Origin: Pleurocapsa sp. MO_226.B13 | GTDB taxonomy: Bacteria > Cyanobacteriota > Cyanobacteriia > Cyanobacteriales > Xenococcaceae | Length of the DNA stretch: 7,590 nt | Assembly: GCA_030064795.1 (NCBI GenBank) | Contig: JASJEI010000392.1 | Location: 1 to 7,590 of the forward strand | Direction of reading: 5' to 3' | Shown here: positions 4,902-7,590 of the stretch, piece after piece | Numbering within the stretch: the stretch's first letter is position 1 | How the letters are laid out: every line of letters starts with the position of its first letter | Program-made: the position numbers and the translations under genes | Notes under the pieces: model-generated | What the model saw: only the letters and a program-made list of their open reading frames with translations | Database searches by the model: none | Told to the model about the DNA's origin: nothing

Positions 4902-6241
4902 GCGATCGCTTCTCCTGTAACGCTAAAAGAGCGAATTTCAGTAATTTTAACTTTAATGGTTTTGCCCTTTAAGTCCTCGATCTTACCTGGGAAGAAAGTA
5001 AGGCGGTTGCCTCTAGTCCTACCCATAACCTGATTGGGATCTTTGCTATTTTGAGCTTCTACCAAAATCTCTTCTTCTCTGCCCAAATATCTTTGAGAGC
5101 GAGCTTCGGCAGATACAGCAACCAAACGATTTAATCTTTGCAGGCGATCGCTTTTTACGTCTTCACTTAGTTGATTATCCCACAAAGCAGCGGGAGTACC
5201 GGGACGAGGAGAATAGGCAGCGGTATTAATCAGATCGAATTCAAGGTCTTCAACCAGTTTTAAAGTATTCTCAAACTGGGCTTCAGTCTCTCCAGGAAAA
5301 CCGACGATCGCATCAGCACTAATTGAAGCATCGGGCATATATTCACGAATAGTATTAATAATGCGACGGTATTTCTCATGGGTATAACCCCGCTTCATCG
5401 CTTTAAGAACCTCATTATCTCCCGACTGAAAAGGAATATGAAAATGTTCGCAGACTTTAGGTAATTCTCGGCAAGCTTTGATTAATCTTTCGGTAAAGTA
5501 ACGGGGGTGACTGGTGGCAAACCTAATTCTTTCAATTCCAGGAACATCGTGAACGTAATATAGTAGATCCGTCAGGGTATGCTTGTGTCTGCCTTCTGGG
5601 GTGCTACCTGGAAGATCCCTACCGTAAGCATCAATATTTTGACCCAGTAAAGTAATCTCCTTATATCCCTGTTTGCCTAATTCTTCTATTTCTGCTTTGA
5701 TGACTTCGGGAGTACGAGATTGCTCCGTGCCTCTAACGTTGGGAACAACACAATAGCTACACCGCTCGTTACAACCATAAATAACATTTACCCAAGCAGT
5801 AACGCTACTATCGCGACGAGGTTTAGTAATATCTTCGACAATGTGAATTGGCTCGGTAGCAACTACTTGATTACCATCAAATACCTGAGTTAATAAGTCT
5901 TCCAAACGATTGGCGTGTTGTGGCCCCATGACCAAATCCAACTCTGGGACTCGGCGCAACAGTTGTTCGCCTTCTTGTTGAGCTACACATCCTGCCACCA
6001 CCAAAGTCAAATCTGGTTGTTGATGTTTTCGTTTCGCCTGTCTGCCTAAATAAGAGTAAACTTTTTGTTCCGCATTATCTCTAATCGTGCAGGTGTTGTA
6101 GAGTACCAAATCTGCCAAGTTAGGATCTTCAGCAGCCTCAAACCCCATATTTTCTAATACGCCAGCCATACGCTCAGAATCAGCTTTATTCATCTGGCAA
6201 CCGAAGGTGATGATATTGTACTTTTTGCTGGCAGTGTTCAT
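4892..6241 (-). CDS. miaB: tRNA-2-methylthio-N6-dimethylallyladenosine synthase MiaB
   Basis: A 449-residue radical-SAM methylthiotransferase. It adds a methylthio group to i6A37 of tRNAs reading UNN codons, with two [4Fe-4S] clusters and S-adenosylmethionine, in the cytoplasm. The N-terminal domain opens with [18 protein letters not shown]; its cluster cysteines are C15, C51 ([12 protein letters not shown]) and C85 ([12 protein letters not shown]). The radical-SAM motif is C157-NER-C161-SY-C164 in [21 protein letters not shown]-terminal TRAM RNA-binding domain covers about residues 380-447. The length and motifs are those of MiaB and not MtaB or RimO. The last codons GEAIAKT and the TAA fall in a repeat (4888-4901). 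Two HIP1 octamers lie in the gene. It stands alone, downstream of tnpB on the same strand, with its own weak promoter. Confidence 0.97.
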   Translation of the reverse strand: MNTASKKYNIITFGCQMNKADSERMAGVLENMGFEAAEDPNLADLVLYNTCTIRDNAEQKVYSYLGRQAKRKHQQPDLTLVVAGCVAQQEGEQLLRRVPELDLVMGPQHANRLEDLLTQVFDGNQVVATEPIHIVEDITKPRRDSSVTAWVNVIYGCNERCSYCVVPNVRGTEQSRTPEVIKAEIEELGKQGYKEITLLGQNIDAYGRDLPGSTPEGRHKHTLTDLLYYVHDVPGIERIRFATSHPRYFTERLIKACRELPKVCEHFHIPFQSGDNEVLKAMKRGYTHEKYRRIINTIREYMPDASISADAIVGFPGETEAQFENTLKLVEDLEFDLINTAAYSPRPGTPAALWDNQLSEDVKSDRLQRLNRLVAVSAEARSQRYLGREEEILVEAQNSKDPNQVMGRTRGNRLTFFPGKIEDLKGKTIKVKITEIRSFSVTGEAIAKT

Positions 6242-6277
6242 AAAAAATCAACAAGAATGAGAAAATGGAACAAGACT

Positions 6278-6283
6278 ACTATA
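6278..6283 (-). promoter_or_regulatory. miaB: Possible -10 box of miaB
   Basis: TATAGT on the minus strand, 37 bp before the miaB start, matches five of six consensus bases. The best -35 candidate, TTGCAG at 6299-6304, is weak and only 15 bp away. Read-through from tnpB is an alternative source of transcription. Confidence 0.3.
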
Positions 6284-6308
6284 ATATTTTAGAACGATCT
6301 GCAACAAG

Positions 6309-7541
6309 CTAGATTGAGAAATAAGGATTGCAGAGTCTAGATTGACACTCCCTTACGCCTTTAGGCGTAAGGGATTCTCGGTTCACAACATTGTAACTAG
6401 AATCGTTGGTTTTACCCAATGACTCCCCGTCAGGGAATGCTCCACGAGCTAACACGATCTGCCCGACCGCTAAAATATTCAATGCTGCATTAAGATCGCG
6501 ATGATGAACATCATTGCAGCTAGGACACTGCCATTCTCTTATATTTAATGGCATTTTATCCATCTTCAAGCCACAGCTACTGCACGTTTTCGATGAGGGA
6601 TACCATTGGTCGATTTTTACCAGCTCGCGATCATGCCATTGGCACTTGTATTCAAGCTGTCTAATCAACTCTCCCCATCCACAATCTGCAATTGTTTTGG
6701 CTAATTTATGATTTGCCAACAAGCCTTTTACATTCAAGGTCTCAGTACAGATTGTTTGGTTTTCACGCACCAGTTGAGACGTTAGTTTATGCAAAAAGTC
6801 TTGACGACAATCAGATATTTTTGCGTGCAAGAGGGCGATTTTTAAACGGACTTTTTCTCTTCGACTAGAATCTTTTTCTTTATTCTTTAGTCGTCGCTGA
6901 AGTCGTTTTAATTTTGCCTGATACTTCGCAAAATACTTGGGATTTCCCGAAGCAAATCCCTTGGATGAAACAACTACATCTTTAACTCCTAGATCGATAC
7001 CTATTTCGGAATTATTTTGCTCCCACCCAGCCAATTCTTCTTCTACCAAAAAAGAAACAAAGTACCTCCCTGATGGATCTAAAGAAACAGTTACTTGTTT
7101 GGGTTCGCCGACGAAACACCTGCTCCATTTGATTTTGAGAGGTTGTTTCATTTTTGCCAAAGTCAACTTACCATCAAACCAACCAAAGGCATTTTTCTGA
7201 TAGGTAGCTGATTGGCGGTTTCTTTTCTTTTTAAATTTAGGATATCCATTTTGACCTTGAAAAAAGTTCTTAAATGCTGTATCTAAATTTTTTAAAGATT
7301 GTTGCAACGGCACTGAAGCTACATCCTTTAACCAGATAGTTGACTCTTCTTTTTTTAATTGAGTTAACTGTTTACAGGTCTGAGCATAACCCAATGAATT
7401 GCTATTTTCTTGGTATTCAGTAGACCTTAAATTTAGTCCCCAATTCCAAACAAATCTTGCACAGCCGAAAGTTTGAGCTAGCTGGAATCTTTGTGCAGAA
7501 TTGGGATAAAATCTAAATTTAAAGCCCCGTAGTTTTTTCAT
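6309..7541 (-). CDS. tnpB: TnpB, RNA-guided RuvC endonuclease of an IS200/IS605-type element
   Basis: A 410-residue TnpB. An N-terminal helix-turn-helix region (KFRFYPNSAQRFQLAQTFGCARFVWNWGL) and wedge domain lead to a split RuvC domain with its catalytic residues intact: D183 in GIDLGVKD, E267 in CTETLNVKGLL and D349 in HHRDLNAALNIL. A zinc finger has C320, C323, C339 and C342 (CSSC ... CPSC). Known TnpB proteins use an RNA made from the element's right end to cut DNA next to a short target-adjacent motif, which keeps the element at its site. Length is normal. No tnpA transposase is present, so movement would need one in trans. The right-end hairpin lies inside the frame, and the last ten residues (SRLCNPYFSI) and the stop appear to come from flanking DNA. 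The start at 7541 fits MKKLRGFKFRFYP. Confidence 0.95.
   Translation of the reverse strand: MKKLRGFKFRFYPNSAQRFQLAQTFGCARFVWNWGLNLRSTEYQENSNSLGYAQTCKQLTQLKKEESTIWLKDVASVPLQQSLKNLDTAFKNFFQGQNGYPKFKKKRNRQSATYQKNAFGWFDGKLTLAKMKQPLKIKWSRCFVGEPKQVTVSLDPSGRYFVSFLVEEELAGWEQNNSEIGIDLGVKDVVVSSKGFASGNPKYFAKYQAKLKRLQRRLKNKEKDSSRREKVRLKIALLHAKISDCRQDFLHKLTSQLVRENQTICTETLNVKGLLANHKLAKTIADCGWGELIRQLEYKCQWHDRELVKIDQWYPSSKTCSSCGLKMDKMPLNIREWQCPSCNDVHHRDLNAALNILAVGQIVLARGAFPDGESLGKTNDSSYNVVNRESLTPKGVRECQSRLCNPYFSI
6326..6480 (-). ncRNA. Predicted omega RNA (guide RNA) of TnpB
   Basis: In TnpB systems the guide RNA scaffold is the right end of the element, overlapping the 3' part of tnpB, and the guide is the first 16 or so bases of flanking DNA. 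Here the right-end hairpin (6350-6373) and the presumed end TCAA (6342-6345) place the guide at 6341-6326 on the minus strand, TCTAGACTCTGCAATC. The 5' limit of the scaffold is arbitrary. This rests on element structure, not on a recognised RNA family. Confidence 0.4.
6342..6377 (-). repeat. Right end of the IS200/IS605-type element: hairpin with GAAT and TCAA
   Basis: CCCTTACGCC (6350-6359) pairs perfectly with GGCGTAAGGG (6364-6373) around TTTA, and one more T-A pair extends the stem outward. On the minus strand GAAT (6377-6374) adjoins the 5' foot and TCAA (6345-6342) follows the hairpin. This is the layout of the IS608 right end, where GAAT is the guide sequence recognised by TnpA and TCAA the cleavage site. 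The element therefore probably ends at 6342. The matching left end is not visible and may lie beyond 7590. Confidence 0.7.
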
Positions 7542-7590
7542 GATTTAATAATACTATTGAACCAGAAAAAATATTTTAAAGATTTAATGA
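7542..7590. other. tnpB: AT-rich sequence upstream of tnpB
   Basis: The last 49 bases carry no hairpin or clear promoter, and no ribosome binding site precedes the tnpB ATG. The left end of the element should lie further out. Confidence 0.4.

Noticed and set aside
6350..6373. tnpB right-end hairpin as an intrinsic terminator
   Set aside because: No T-run follows on the minus strand, and the GAAT and TCAA context marks it as an element end.
1..7590. CRISPR array, tRNA or rRNA genes
   Set aside because: No regularly spaced repeats and no cloverleaf or rRNA-like segments were seen on either strand.

Overview
The window most likely comes from a cyanobacterium. The octamer GCGATCGC (HIP1), a hallmark of cyanobacterial genomes, occurs five times (positions 723, 3650, 3944, 4902, 5144). 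The MiaB protein reads like cyanobacterial MiaB, and short AT-rich palindromic repeats of the AGACGTA...TACGTCT kind lie between genes. The species cannot be named from this sequence. Most of what is here is accessory DNA: a toxin-antitoxin pair, a decayed insertion sequence, an interrupted three-gene operon and an RNA-guided nuclease element, with one housekeeping gene, miaB.

Layout, left to right. Positions 1-428 hold no complete gene, only a possible 3' remnant of an unidentified gene. Positions 472-1076 (+) hold a two-gene toxin-antitoxin operon: an AbrB-type antitoxin and a Doc/Fic toxin, overlapping by ATGA, with a perfect 7-bp-arm palindrome over the promoter -10. Positions 1089-3181 are an IS1182-like insertion sequence of about 2.1 kb, with 22-bp matching inverted ends, a CTAG at both borders and a hairpin about 80 bp inside each end. 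Its transposase (- strand) is dead: a 71-bp segment with 14-bp perfect inverted ends sits in the gene and brings a stop codon. Positions 3134-4769 (- strand) are an operon of a GntR/FCD regulator, a divergent peptide-deformylase-like enzyme and a DJ-1/PfpI protein. The last gene is cut exactly at the insertion-sequence edge, so its final 14 residues are encoded by the element. Positions 4892-6241 (-) hold miaB. Positions 6309-7541 (-) hold tnpB of an IS200/IS605-type element without tnpA. Its right-end hairpin and TCAA end motif lie inside the end of the reading frame.

How it fits together. The regulator probably controls its own operon from a palindrome overlapping its promoter. The deformylase-like and DJ-1/PfpI pair would fit hydration of an isonitrile to an N-formyl compound followed by deformylation, but this is an inference. 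The insertion sequence has removed the catalytic end of the DJ-1 protein. The rest of that gene is not on the other side of the element, where the toxin-antitoxin operon now lies, so the locus has been rearranged as well as inserted into.
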